Shown here in pieces: positions 1 to 8,403 of a stretch of 64,000 nucleotides of DNA. The notes beneath the pieces are model-generated. The model did no database searches and was not told the DNA's origin. It saw only the letters and a program-made list of their open reading frames with translations. The position numbers were made by a program, and so were the translations under genes. Source of the DNA: UBA6055 sp965214085 (GTDB taxonomy: Bacteria > Chloroflexota > Anaerolineae > Aggregatilineales > Phototrophicaceae). The DNA is taken from the NCBI GenBank assembly GCA_965214085.1, contig OZ243937.1, positions 4,158,851 through 4,222,850 on the forward strand. The letters run 5' to 3'. Numbering within the stretch: position 1 is the first letter of the stretch; every line of letters begins with the position of its first letter.

Positions 1-761
1 CGCTGGGGGCCAAAGCCCAGCACTTCCAAGCCCACCATTGAGATGATGGCGCCCTGCATATTGCCGATATAACTTGCGCCCAAGTAGGGCAACAGATTGG
101 GCATGATCTCCTTGAACATGATGTCGCGCACGGGCACGCCGGAAAGCCGCGCCATTTGCACATAACCGCTTTCACGCATGGATAGCACCTGCGCGCGGAT
201 ATAACGGGTGGGCGTGGCCCAGGAGAATATTGAAATCAATAGCGCCATGGTCAACAGGTCAACCCGCCCCAAGACCGCCTGAATGACAATCAAGACGAGC
301 AGCGAGGGGATGGTGATCATGATATCGACGGCTAATCGAATCACGTCATCAAACAGGCCGCCCAGAAAACCGGCCATGAAACCCAGCAGTATGCCAATCA
401 ACATGCCCACGGTAGCGGCGATGACGCCGACCATGATCGTGCGCGGCGTGCCGACGATCAGCAGCGCCAGCATATCACGCCCGCTGTTTTCCGTGCCCAG
501 CGGATGCTCGGGAACGCCTTCTTGCCCGCGCCAGTTGGTGAAGCCCGGCGGCGGCAGGTTCAATGGCGAGCGAGCGGACAGCGCCAAGTTGGTATCCCAC
601 AACTGGTAGCCCAGGAAAATCAGAAAAAACAGCAACCCGAGAATTCCGGCGCCACTGAGAAATTTCCAATTGAGCCAGGGATTGTCAAATCGGTTGAAAG
701 CGCCAGCTTGCTTGGTGCCGCCGGCGACGGGAGCGTCTTTGACCTTTCTGTCTTCCGCCAT
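1..761 (-). CDS. Peptide/nickel-type ABC transporter permease, DppC-like (3' end cut by window)
   Basis: Inner-membrane permease that would pair with the DppB-like protein encoded just upstream to import an oligopeptide or oligosaccharide. The visible 253 residues show a cytoplasmic N-terminal tail of about 30 residues, a first membrane segment near residues 33-55, the family motif HPLGTENSGRDM before the second segment, and the permease-ATPase coupling (EAA) loop MARLSGVPVRDIMFKEIMP. Roughly the last 40-50 residues lie beyond position 1. The ATG at 761 follows the stop of the preceding gene by 2 nt, so the two are translationally close. The substrate cannot be told from sequence. Confidence 0.9.
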   Translation of the reverse strand, partial: MAEDRKVKDAPVAGGTKQAGAFNRFDNPWLNWKFLSGAGILGLLFFLIFLGYQLWDTNLALSARSPLNLPPPGFTNWRGQEGVPEHPLGTENSGRDMLALLIVGTPRTIMVGVIAATVGMLIGILLGFMAGFLGGLFDDVIRLAVDIMITIPSLLVLIVIQAVLGRVDLLTMALLISIFSWATPTRYIRAQVLSMRESGYVQMARLSGVPVRDIMFKEIMPNLLPYLGASYIGNMQGAIISMVGLEVLGFGPQ

Positions 762-763
762 GT

Positions 764-1777
764 CTATCTCCCTTCCAGGCTGATGCGCGGGTCAATCAGC
801 GGGTAGCTCAAGTCGATGATCAGCACCGCCAACGCGCTCGTCGTAATCAAGATGAATGACGTGCCCTGAATCAAACCGAAGTCCTGCTCGCGCAGGGCAG
901 TAAATATTAGCGTGCCCATGCCGTTGTAGCTGAATATGACTTCGACCAGGACGACGCCGTTGACGAGCGTGCCGATGGAGACGGCCAGCGCTGTCATCTG
1001 TGGCAGGATGGCGTTGCGAATCATGTAGCGATACAGGACGTAGAATGGCTTCAGACCCTTGGCTTGCGCCAGGATCATATAATCTTCGCCCTCAATGGTG
1101 ATCATCATGCCGCGCATGCCCAGCGCCCAGTAGCCGAAGGTCACCAGCACAATCGACATGGCCGGCAAGAATCCGTGGTAGAGCACGTTGACGAAGAATT
1201 CCAGCGTTAGCTCAGGACCGGCAAAGTTATAGTCGTAGGCATAGGCTTGCGGGAAGATAGGTATTAAGAAGCCGAAGACATAGACGATGAGCAGCCCGGC
1301 CAGCAGCGGCGGAATCGAAGTGAAGATCATCGACATCGGAATCATCACTTTGACCAGTCTGGGCGTCTTCCCCCAAGCCAGCAAAGCGCCGAAGAGATTG
1401 CCGACGGTGAAGAAAATCAGAGTTGCCACGCCGACCAAGCCCAGAGTCCAGGGCAGCGCCCGCCCCACCAACTCCGACACCGTCGAGGGGAAACGCGCCA
1501 GGGAGTAGCCGAGGTCGCCTTGAAGCAGACCCGTCAAATAGCGCAGGTATTGCACGTATACCGGGTCATTCAAACCAAAGCGCTCGCGCCAGCCCTCAAT
1601 GATGAGATCGGCGTTCTCCACAAATCCGGCTTGCTGCGTCAAGCGCGCCACCATCGCCGTAATAGGATCGCCAGGCGCCAGGCGCGGGATGATGAAAATC
1701 AGCGTCGCCGCTACCCACAGCGTGAGGAAAAAAACGAGCAGACGGCGGACCAGGTAGTTTAATGAAATTGCTCCCAT
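764..1777 (-). CDS. Peptide/nickel-type ABC transporter permease, DppB-like
   Basis: Integral membrane permease of 337 residues, normal for DppB/OppB. The N-terminal motif with LAPGDPI after the first membrane helix is diagnostic of the family, and the EAA coupling loop is visible as AQAKGLKPFYVLYRYMIRNA near residue 235. It is the second gene of a leftward operon: binding protein, DppB, DppC. The ATG at 1777 has an AGAAGGG ribosome site about 8 nt upstream. The 198-nt gap to the binding-protein gene holds two strong hairpins. No ATPase gene is in view; it may lie beyond the left edge. Confidence 0.93.
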   Translation of the reverse strand: MGAISLNYLVRRLLVFFLTLWVAATLIFIIPRLAPGDPITAMVARLTQQAGFVENADLIIEGWRERFGLNDPVYVQYLRYLTGLLQGDLGYSLARFPSTVSELVGRALPWTLGLVGVATLIFFTVGNLFGALLAWGKTPRLVKVMIPMSMIFTSIPPLLAGLLIVYVFGFLIPIFPQAYAYDYNFAGPELTLEFFVNVLYHGFLPAMSIVLVTFGYWALGMRGMMITIEGEDYMILAQAKGLKPFYVLYRYMIRNAILPQMTALAVSIGTLVNGVVLVEVIFSYNGMGTLIFTALREQDFGLIQGTSFILITTSALAVLIIDLSYPLIDPRISLEGR

Positions 1778-1882
1778 GCCAGTGCCCTTCTCTAATGCTG
1801 TTGTTGGCTCTGCAAACCAATAATGAAATTTAGTTTAGCAAAAAATAACGCGCAAAAGCATATTTTCCCTCACCCCTTGGGT

Positions 1883-1949
1883 CCCCTCCCCAAAATGAGG
1901 GAGGGGATTTCCAAGTTAGCCCACTCCCCTTCCCATCTTTTGGGAAGGG
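1883..1949 (-). terminator. Two strong hairpins between binding-protein and permease genes
   Basis: Two perfect stems: CCCCTCCC (1883-1890) with GGGAGGGG (1899-1906), and CCCTTCCCA (1927-1935) with TGGGAAGGG (1941-1949). They follow the stop codon of the binding-protein gene in the direction of transcription. Such structures commonly act as partial terminators or 3'-end stabilisers that let the binding protein be made in excess of the permeases. The first stem shares a CTCCCTCATTTTGGG core with the leader at about 12170-12190, so part of it is also a dispersed repeat. Confidence 0.6.
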
Positions 1950-1975
1950 CATAGGGCTAGCGCGCCAAGGCGAAA

Positions 1976-3733
1976 TTACATTCCAGCCTTGGTGATCTCC
2001 TGGAAGAATTGATGCGTCGATTGCCACCAGGTAGCCGGGTGGTTCCAGTTATTCTCGGACGTGGGCCAGCCTTCCCAGTAGGTGCTGTTGAAGGGGATCA
2101 GCTTGGTCGCCTGGTTCAAGGGGATGAACGGCAGGTCTTCGTAGAGATAGCCATAGGCTTCTACGACCAAGTCGATGGCGTCCGGGTGACCCAGAGGCAG
2201 TGAACCCAGTTGACCGACGAGTTCGCTGTAAGCTTCGTTGTTCATGCCATCCCAACGGACATGGTTGCTGCCCGAGGAACGTTCGCCAACGGGTACCCAC
2301 CAGCGGGCGGTGTAGCGATCCAGCGAAGCCCAGGGCTCGTTGATGGAACCGCAAGCATCCCAGTCGGTGGTGGATTCGTAGTTGCCGAAGCGCTTGTTGT
2401 CGCCCCAGGTGGCGCCGGCGATGACCGCGGCCGAAGCCTCGATGCCGAAGGTCTGCAGCTGCTCAACCAGGTTGGTGGTGATGCGGCGTTTTTCAACGAA
2501 TCCTTCGTGTACCTGGATTTCCAGGCTCAGGGCGTCGCCGTCGCCGTCGACCCAGCGGCCGTCGTCATTGCGCGAGTAGCCGTTGTTCTCCAGCAGCGCG
2601 GCAGCTGCGTCGAGATCAGCTTCGGTGTTGAAGCTCATGCCGGCGTCTTCGATGGCGTCGATGTAGGGGAACATGCCACCGTACTCAACGTAGAGCGTAC
2701 GCGAGGGGATGGTGACGCCTTCGTAGGCAATGTCGATGACTTGCTGGCGGCTGATAGCGTGGTTGATGGCCCAGCGCATTTCGGCGTTGTCCCAAGGCGC
2801 TACTTGCGTTTGGAAGGACAGCTGCCGCGGGCAGGGATCCAGCCAGACAAAGGGCATGCCGTCGACCCAGGCGAAGATCTTGTCGTTGGCCGCTTGCATG
2901 GCTTCGAAAGCGCCCAGCGTAACGTCCATGATGCTGTCGAGCTCGTTGGCGACAGCCCTGGTCGTGCGGATCTGATCGTTGCCGGTTACGACCCAGAGGG
3001 CCCGCTGCGGTTCAGGCAGCTTGAAGACGCCCGTCTTAGCGCCCCACCAATCGTCGTTGCGGTCGTAGACCCAGGTGGTCTCGTTAGCGGAGGTGATGAC
3101 GTAGGGACCGGTGCCGAGCGGCCAGCCTTGCTCGGGATCGAAGAACTTGAAGGTGAAGGGATCTTTGTCGTGCCAGACATGCTCGGGAAGCATATTGATG
3201 CCACCCCAGATGCGGACGGAGAAGAAGTCCAACTGGAAGCGCGGATTCGCCGCCTTCAGGTTGAACTGTACCGTCAGGTCATCAATGGCCTCGACGCTTT
3301 CGATCCAGGTCTGAACGTTGCCGGCGTAGCTGAGCGCCGCGGATTCGTCGTTGATCAGCAGGTTAATCGTGAAGACAACGTCTTCCGAATCGAAGGCTTC
3401 GCCGTCCGACCATTCCGCGCCTTCGCGCAGGTTCAGGGTCCAGACGTCCAGCCCGTCGTTGGCTTCCATGCTCTCAGCCAGCCAAGGCATAATCTCGCCA
3501 GTCTCATAGTTGAGGATGAAGAGCGGCTCGGCAACGGCTTGATGCAAGCCCTTGTTGCGATGGTTGTTGGGCAGCAGGAAGTTCATCTGGTCGTAATTGG
3601 CGATAGCGCCGGCGGGACCGTCAATGTCGAAGATGACGGTATCTTCACGAGCGACATCCTGCGCGACAGCGGTGAAGCTGAGCGCCGCGAAGACGACAAC
3701 GAGAAGAACGAGAAGAAGTGCTCTTGCTTTCAT
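1976..3733 (-). CDS. ABC transporter solute-binding protein, family 5 (peptide type)
   Basis: Extracytoplasmic receptor of 585 residues for the peptide-type permeases downstream. It has a signal peptide (charged MKAR, hydrophobic core, cleavage site TAVAQD near residue 25) but no lipobox cysteine. The body shows family-5 features such as NLREGAEWSDGEAFDSEDVV near residue 105 and a long two-lobed fold. The start ATG is preceded by GGAG with about 9 nt spacing. It is the first gene of the operon, next to an AraR-like regulator that may control it. Ligand could be a peptide or an oligosaccharide; many members of this family bind sugars. Confidence 0.93.
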   Translation of the reverse strand: MKARALLLVLLVVVFAALSFTAVAQDVAREDTVIFDIDGPAGAIANYDQMNFLLPNNHRNKGLHQAVAEPLFILNYETGEIMPWLAESMEANDGLDVWTLNLREGAEWSDGEAFDSEDVVFTINLLINDESAALSYAGNVQTWIESVEAIDDLTVQFNLKAANPRFQLDFFSVRIWGGINMLPEHVWHDKDPFTFKFFDPEQGWPLGTGPYVITSANETTWVYDRNDDWWGAKTGVFKLPEPQRALWVVTGNDQIRTTRAVANELDSIMDVTLGAFEAMQAANDKIFAWVDGMPFVWLDPCPRQLSFQTQVAPWDNAEMRWAINHAISRQQVIDIAYEGVTIPSRTLYVEYGGMFPYIDAIEDAGMSFNTEADLDAAAALLENNGYSRNDDGRWVDGDGDALSLEIQVHEGFVEKRRITTNLVEQLQTFGIEASAAVIAGATWGDNKRFGNYESTTDWDACGSINEPWASLDRYTARWWVPVGERSSGSNHVRWDGMNNEAYSELVGQLGSLPLGHPDAIDLVVEAYGYLYEDLPFIPLNQATKLIPFNSTYWEGWPTSENNWNHPATWWQSTHQFFQEITKAGM

Positions 3734-3895
3734 TGTGTAGTACTCCTACAGCTAGTAAATAGATGGGTGCTTTGCCGACTCCAGTATTGGTTTGCCATTC
3801 ACTGCTGAATGACGGGCGCGCCAGCGACGCCCGGGACTGCTTAAGCTAATGCGATTCATCTTCCCTCGATAAGCCCCTCCTCCTCTATGTCGATT

Positions 3896-5080
3896 CTAGG
3901 TCGATACCATTCTCTCGCTGTCCACAAGCGGCGCCGCCGTTGACGCGCGAATGCGCAGGCGCGTTGGAACAGTGCAAGCGCGCGGTGGCGAGTCGTCGCC
4001 ATCCAGGCGATCAAGTAGCTGCTTCGAAGCGGATTTGCCCAGTTCATAAGCATTCTGCGCTACGGTAGTCAGCGGGACGCCGATATGCGAAGCCATGCTG
4101 ATATCGTCAAAGCCGACTACCGACACTTCATGCGGCACCGAAATGCCGATCTCGCGCAAGGCGCTGATGGTAATGATAGCGAGAATATCGTTGATGCAGG
4201 CGACCGCCGTCGGTTTCGTTTCGACCGCGTTCATCAAACGCACAACCTGCTCGATAATTTGCTGGCTCTGCTCCCCCACCAGCGAGTAAATGTCCGTCTC
4301 ATGGAATTCCGGGCGCTCCGGCGGATCAAGCTTCCAGGGGGCATAGACCGGCAAGCCGCGATCGCGCACCGCGGCGACGTACCCGCGATGGCGCTCGTCC
4401 ACGGCGCGCAAGCCGTTGATATTAGGCATCAGCTGAACGATATGCTCGTGCCCTAGCGATATCAGATGCGTGACCAATTCATAGGCGCCGCCGTAGTTGT
4501 CACTGGCGACGTAATCAGCCTCGATGCCGTCAATGAGGCGGTCAATGAATACAATCGGGATGCCTCGCCGCTGAAACTCTTCCAGTACAGTGGCGGTGTC
4601 CGCTGTTGGGCGCGCGCTGGCCCAAATGAGCAAACCGGCGACATTCTCGTCCAACAGCTGCTGCAGGATAGCCGTCTCTCCAGCCAGCGTGGTCGCATTG
4701 CTGAAGATGACCTGGTAACCGGCCGAGCGCAATTCGGTCTCGGCGCTGCTGAGCATGATGCTGTGGATTTCGTTGTGGAAGCTGTGCGTGATATAGCCGA
4801 TGGTGCGGCTGGCGGCATGCTCCTGCGATTGATGCGCCACGAAAGTGCCGCGCCCCGCCGTCCGCTGGATCAAGCCTTCAACCTCGAGCCGCTGCAAGGC
4901 GATGCGCACGGTGGTGCGGCTGATATCAAGATGGCGCGAAAGCTGCGTTTCCGTGGGGATGCGCTCGCCATCTTGCCAGCGCCCGGAGACGATCAGCCGC
5001 CGCAATTGATTGTGCAACTGAACGTGCAAGGAAATGTAGCTGTTGTGATCCAGCCGGATCTTGGCAAGTTTGTCGCGCAT
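3896..5080 (-). CDS. AraR-like transcriptional regulator (GntR HTH plus LacI-type sugar sensor)
   Basis: Sugar-responsive repressor of about 394 residues. The N-terminal 75 residues are a GntR winged helix (ISLHVQLHNQLRRLIVSGRW, then IPTETQLSRHLDISRTTVR); the rest is a LacI/periplasmic-binding-like effector domain beginning TIGYITHSF. This architecture is that of AraR. I chose the ATG at 5080 rather than an in-frame TTG at 5137, because the TTG lies inside the operator palindrome and at the predicted transcription start. The gene is co-directional with and upstream of the ABC operon, so it probably controls itself and possibly the transporter. Confidence 0.9.
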   Translation of the reverse strand: MRDKLAKIRLDHNSYISLHVQLHNQLRRLIVSGRWQDGERIPTETQLSRHLDISRTTVRIALQRLEVEGLIQRTAGRGTFVAHQSQEHAASRTIGYITHSFHNEIHSIMLSSAETELRSAGYQVIFSNATTLAGETAILQQLLDENVAGLLIWASARPTADTATVLEEFQRRGIPIVFIDRLIDGIEADYVASDNYGGAYELVTHLISLGHEHIVQLMPNINGLRAVDERHRGYVAAVRDRGLPVYAPWKLDPPERPEFHETDIYSLVGEQSQQIIEQVVRLMNAVETKPTAVACINDILAIITISALREIGISVPHEVSVVGFDDISMASHIGVPLTTVAQNAYELGKSASKQLLDRLDGDDSPPRACTVPTRLRIRASTAAPLVDSERMVST

Positions 5081-5115
5081 AAAGACCAAGTCGGTAAGCA
5101 AAAAGCTCTTTAGAT

Positions 5116-5137
5116 TTGTACATAAATGTATGTACAA
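5116..5137. promoter_or_regulatory. AraR-type operator palindrome
   Basis: Inverted repeat TTGTACATA / TATGTACAA with a 4-nt centre, between the regulator's promoter and its start codon. It strongly resembles the known AraR operator core (TTGTACGTACAA in Bacillus). Being at about +1 to +22 of the predicted transcript, it suits repression by roadblock and autoregulation. Confidence 0.8.
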
Positions 5138-5143
5138 TGAGCG

Positions 5144-5172
5144 AATATAGCATGGATGCGGACATGTTGCAA
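5144..5172 (-). promoter_or_regulatory. Sigma-70-type promoter of the AraR-like regulator
   Basis: On the minus strand: -35 TTGCAA (5172-5167), 17-nt spacer, -10 TATATT (5149-5144). The predicted start, near 5137, coincides with the edge of the operator. The -35 box lies in a 14-bp perfect palindrome (5163-5176, CATGTTGCAACATG), possibly a second protein site. Confidence 0.65.
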
Positions 5173-5302
5173 CATGAGAAAATCATCTGCAGCGGCGCGG
5201 GGGCTGTTGCCCGGCTTAATGCCCGCTGTCCTGGATGGCAAACCTTGTGCTATGATTCTGCTCCCGTCGGCTGGATATCTATCTGGAGGAACTGAGAAAC
5301 CT

Positions 5303-5689
5303 GTGGAAGCCAATCGCAATCAAACGGGCTGTTTCAAAACCTTAGTCATTATGGTCGGCAGTTCATTCGCCTTCATCGCTGTGATCATCCTGCTTGCCGA
5401 CGTTAAATGCGCCTATGACATCGAGAATTGGTGGGCGCCGCTCTACCCCAATGGCGAGACGGTCGAGGTGGAATACGACCTTTTCCGCGCCCGCGCGCTT
5501 GGCGTTTCCAAGTTGATCATGGAATCGCCCGACGATGTCGAAACCGTGAAACAATTCTACCGCGACAAGCGCCTGGAGACGCTCAATGCCGGCAAGTCGC
5601 GCGGGCTGGCTTGGTCGGAATCATTCGTTGTGCCGCTGGAAGACGGGCAAGGCAGCCGCATTGTGCTGACCAGCGCCTGCGGCACCTGA
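5303..5689 (+). CDS. Small membrane-anchored hypothetical protein
   Basis: Unrecognised protein of about 128 residues. I start it at the GTG at 5303, which follows GGAGGA (5285-5290) by 12 nt; an ATG at 5351 has no ribosome site. One N-terminal membrane helix (about residues 13-35, TLVIMVGSSFAFIAVIILL) is followed by a soluble domain of about 90 residues, rich in charged residues. Orientation and size suggest an anchored extracytoplasmic domain. It sits 20 nt upstream of the sugar-isomerase-like gene and could be co-transcribed with it. No function is assigned. Confidence 0.55.
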   Translation: MEANRNQTGCFKTLVIMVGSSFAFIAVIILLADVKCAYDIENWWAPLYPNGETVEVEYDLFRARALGVSKLIMESPDDVETVKQFYRDKRLETLNAGKSRGLAWSESFVVPLEDGQGSRIVLTSACGT

Positions 5690-5709
5690 GCGAAGAGCAG
5701 GGAAATCGC

Positions 5710-6603
5710 ATGAAAATATCCGCCTTTCCTAAATGTTATCTTGATGACATCGCTGGCGACCGAACGATGTCGGTCTTCGACTGGATTGAGATGGCCAAGT
5801 CCTTGCCCGCCGCAGGGCTGGAGATGTACGAGGGCTTCTTCACCAGTCTGGACGACAGCTACATCCTAGAAGTAGGCGCCGCCATCGCTGACGCCGGCTT
5901 CGCCATGCCCATGCTTTGCTGCTCGCCCAATTTCACCCACCCCGATCCGGATGAACGCAAGCGCGCTGTCGAGCACGAAGCCAAGATGATCCGCGTCACG
6001 AAACTGCTCGGCGGCGAAGGCGCTGTCTGCCGCGTGCTCAGTGGGCAGCGCTACCCGGATGTCAGCCGCGAGCAGGGCTTGGAATGGGTGCTTGAGTGTA
6101 TCGAGCAAGTGCTGCCGGTGGCGCGCGAACAGGGCATCATCCTGGGGCTGGAGAATCACTATAAAGATGGCTTTTGGCGCTATCCCGAATTCGCCCAGAA
6201 GATGGATGTCTTTCTGGAATTGCTGGACGCGATAGCGGAGCGCGAATATTTTGGCGTGCAATACGACCCGTCCAACGCGATTGTCGCCGGCGACGACCCG
6301 ATCGAGTTGCTGCAGGCCGTCAAGCGCCGCGTGGTCAGCATGCACGCCAGCGACCGCTTCTTGGCCGCGGGCTACACGCTCGACGACTTGCGCGACAGTG
6401 ACGGGAGCATCGGCTATTCGCCGGCGCTGCAGCACGGCGTGACCGGCCAAGGCTTAAATGACTTCGATACGATATTTCAAATCCTGGCCGATGTGGGCTA
6501 CGCCGGCTGGGTCAGCATTGAAGACGGCATGAACGGCCTGGACGACATGCGCCTGTCGCTGGAATTCCTGGGGCGCATGCGCGACAAGTATTTTTCACCC
6601 TAG
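5710..6603 (+). CDS. Sugar phosphate isomerase/epimerase (xylose isomerase-like TIM barrel)
   Basis: A 297-residue TIM-barrel protein of the AP-endonuclease-2/xylose-isomerase-like superfamily, cytoplasmic, typically interconverting or dehydrating sugars and inositols with a divalent metal. Visible metal-site segments include LGLENHYKDG, QYDPSNA, SMHASDRF and the late VSIEDG strand, giving the usual Glu/Asp/His/Glu ligands. The ATG at 5710 follows GAGCAGGG. Its neighbours (alcohol dehydrogenase, hexulose-phosphate synthase-like gene) suggest a sugar or polyol pathway; the precise substrate is not determinable. Confidence 0.85.
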   Translation: MKISAFPKCYLDDIAGDRTMSVFDWIEMAKSLPAAGLEMYEGFFTSLDDSYILEVGAAIADAGFAMPMLCCSPNFTHPDPDERKRAVEHEAKMIRVTKLLGGEGAVCRVLSGQRYPDVSREQGLEWVLECIEQVLPVAREQGIILGLENHYKDGFWRYPEFAQKMDVFLELLDAIAEREYFGVQYDPSNAIVAGDDPIELLQAVKRRVVSMHASDRFLAAGYTLDDLRDSDGSIGYSPALQHGVTGQGLNDFDTIFQILADVGYAGWVSIEDGMNGLDDMRLSLEFLGRMRDKYFSP

Positions 6604-6617
6604 AACGATAGCGCCTG

Positions 6618-6626
6618 TGATATACT
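6618..6626 (+). promoter_or_regulatory. Extended -10 promoter for the Uma2 gene
   Basis: TGA directly before TATACT (6621-6626) forms an extended -10 element; no good -35 is seen. Initiation near 6633 would put the upstream ATG (6637) at the very end of the transcript and supports the ATG at 6658, which has AAGAGAAA before it. Confidence 0.45.
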
Positions 6627-6657
6627 CAGCGCAAATATGACTTCTCAAGAGAAATCA

Positions 6658-7233
6658 ATGGTTATCCAACAGAAGCTGTTAACCGTCGACGATGTGTGGG
6701 AACTGTCGCATCGGCCGGAGAACGAAAACAAGAATTTCTATCTCATTGACGGGGAGTTATTTTTTACGATGTCTCCAGGAATTATGCATGGCCGCGCAGC
6801 CAATAAGTTGGGACGTTACCTCGATGAATTCGCCGAAGCACACAGCCTCGGCTTTGTCACTGTCGAAGCGGGTTTTCATCCTGCGGCGGAACGTCATACC
6901 TTGCTGATGCCGGATGTGGCATTCTTCAGCGTAAGCAGGTTGCCGGATCCCAGCACCGAGAGATTCGGGCCTGCCATGCCCGATTTGGCAATTGAGGTGC
7001 AATCCCCCGGTAACACCTTGGACGAGCTGCGCCGAAAAGCCGCAGTCTACTTGAATAACGGCACATCGCTGGTGTGGATCGTAAGGATACGGCAGCGCGG
7101 CGTCGATGTCTGCCGAGCGAGCGAGGGCGCCGAACTGAACATTGAGTTTGTGGGCAAAGACGGCAGCCTGTCCGGCGAGGATGTATTGCCCGGCTTCGAG
7201 TTGGAACTCAAGCTGCTTTTCCCCGATTCCTGA
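6658..7233 (+). CDS. Uma2-family (DUF820) PD-(D/E)XK endonuclease-like protein
   Basis: About 191 residues. The family has a restriction-endonuclease fold and is amplified in cyanobacteria and Chloroflexota, with no settled role. Visible landmarks: the N-terminal LTVDDVWELSHRPEN, YLIDGELFF, the metal-site aspartate in LMPDVAFFS, and AIEVQSPGNT, which supplies the acidic residue of the catalytic core. The ATG at 6658 is preferred over 6637 for its ribosome site and the predicted transcript start. It looks like a singleton inserted between metabolic genes. Confidence 0.85.
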   Translation: MVIQQKLLTVDDVWELSHRPENENKNFYLIDGELFFTMSPGIMHGRAANKLGRYLDEFAEAHSLGFVTVEAGFHPAAERHTLLMPDVAFFSVSRLPDPSTERFGPAMPDLAIEVQSPGNTLDELRRKAAVYLNNGTSLVWIVRIRQRGVDVCRASEGAELNIEFVGKDGSLSGEDVLPGFELELKLLFPDS

Positions 7234-7306
7234 GCGCCGCCCGGTCATCAAGCTCCTGTTATAGTTTGCCCCGTCCACTTTATTTTCAAACAAGCGAAGG
7301 ATCCAA

Positions 7307-8356
7307 ATGGACGCTCTCATAAAATACGGACGCGAAGACAAAAATGTCGAGCTGCGCGATATCCCGCAGCCGCCCGACCCCGCGCCTGGTCAAGTCGTGG
7401 TGGCAGTCGGCGCGGCCGGCGTCTGCGGCAGCGACTTGCATATGTGGCGCGAGCATCAAAGCTGGGCGATAAAATTGCCGCTGGTTTTGGGGCACGAGTT
7501 CTGCGGCACGGTCGCCGCCGTCGGCGCTGATGTGTCAGGCTTCGCAGTGGGCGATCGCGTGGCGGTGGAGACCGCGGCCGAAGTCTGCGGCAGCTGCGCC
7601 TACTGTCATTCGGGCGACTATAATCAGTGCCCGCATCGCCTGGGCTACGGCGCGCTCTATGATGGCGCCTTCACGCAATACGTGACCGCCCGGCAGCAAA
7701 TCCTGCACCATATCCCGGATAATGTCACCTTCGAGCAAGCCTCGCTGACCGAGCCGATTTGCGTGGCTTACAACGCTCTGGTCGAGAAGACGCCGGCTGT
7801 ACGGCCGGGCGATACGGTGGTGATTCAAGGCCCCGGGCCCATCGGCATGATGGCGCTTTACGTGGCCAAGCTGCGCGGCGCATCCGAGATCCTCATGCTG
7901 GGCACGCGCCATGACACAAAGCGGCTGGCGGTCGCTGCTGAAATCGGCGCGACGCAGACGCTGAGCATCGACGATGCCGATCCCGTGGAATTGGCGCGCT
8001 CGCTGGGCGATGGCTACGGCGCCGACCTGGTTGTGGATTGCAGCGGCGTCAGCATCGCCCTGCAATCAGCCCTGGAGATGGTGCGGCCCAACGGCGCTAT
8101 CACCAAAATCGGCTGGGGACCACAGCCGCTGGGCTTCAACCTCGATCCGCTGGTGCAAAAGGCGGTGACGCTGCAAGGCTGCTTCAGCCACTTGTACGAT
8201 ACCTGGGAGCGGGCGCTGAATTTGCTGTCCACGGGTCAGATCGACCTGAGCCCCATCATCGGCGGCGTGTATCCGCTGGCGGATTGGGAGGAAGCCTTTG
8301 AAGAAATGGAAGCCGGCGAGAATGTGAAGTCGGTGCTGCTGCCGGCGCAAGCCTGA
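7307..8356 (+). CDS. Zinc-dependent medium-chain alcohol/polyol dehydrogenase
   Basis: A 349-residue cytoplasmic MDR-family enzyme oxidising a secondary alcohol (polyol, sorbitol or threonine type) with NAD(P). Catalytic zinc residues Cys40, His63 and Glu64 (GHEFCGTV) and four structural-zinc cysteines (94, 97, 100, 108) are all present. A Rossmann segment follows near residue 180 (IQGPGPIGMMA). Ribosome site GAAGGA precedes the ATG. Closest in style to sorbitol or threonine dehydrogenases. Context suggests sugar-alcohol oxidation. Confidence 0.9.
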   Translation: MDALIKYGREDKNVELRDIPQPPDPAPGQVVVAVGAAGVCGSDLHMWREHQSWAIKLPLVLGHEFCGTVAAVGADVSGFAVGDRVAVETAAEVCGSCAYCHSGDYNQCPHRLGYGALYDGAFTQYVTARQQILHHIPDNVTFEQASLTEPICVAYNALVEKTPAVRPGDTVVIQGPGPIGMMALYVAKLRGASEILMLGTRHDTKRLAVAAEIGATQTLSIDDADPVELARSLGDGYGADLVVDCSGVSIALQSALEMVRPNGAITKIGWGPQPLGFNLDPLVQKAVTLQGCFSHLYDTWERALNLLSTGQIDLSPIIGGVYPLADWEEAFEEMEAGENVKSVLLPAQA

Positions 8357-8403
8357 CCGCGATCTTATTCATTCAATTTGAGGATAAGCTGAAAGCTAAG
8401 CTA

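Noticed and set aside
2210..3808. Open frame of 532 codons on the plus strand
   Set aside because: It lies opposite the family-5 binding-protein gene, has no recognisable domain or ribosome site, and is explained by the codon bias of the real gene.
5081..5137. TTG start at 5137 for the AraR-like regulator
   Set aside because: The codon lies in the operator palindrome and at the predicted transcription start, leaving no room for a ribosome site; the ATG at 5080 keeps the full HTH domain.
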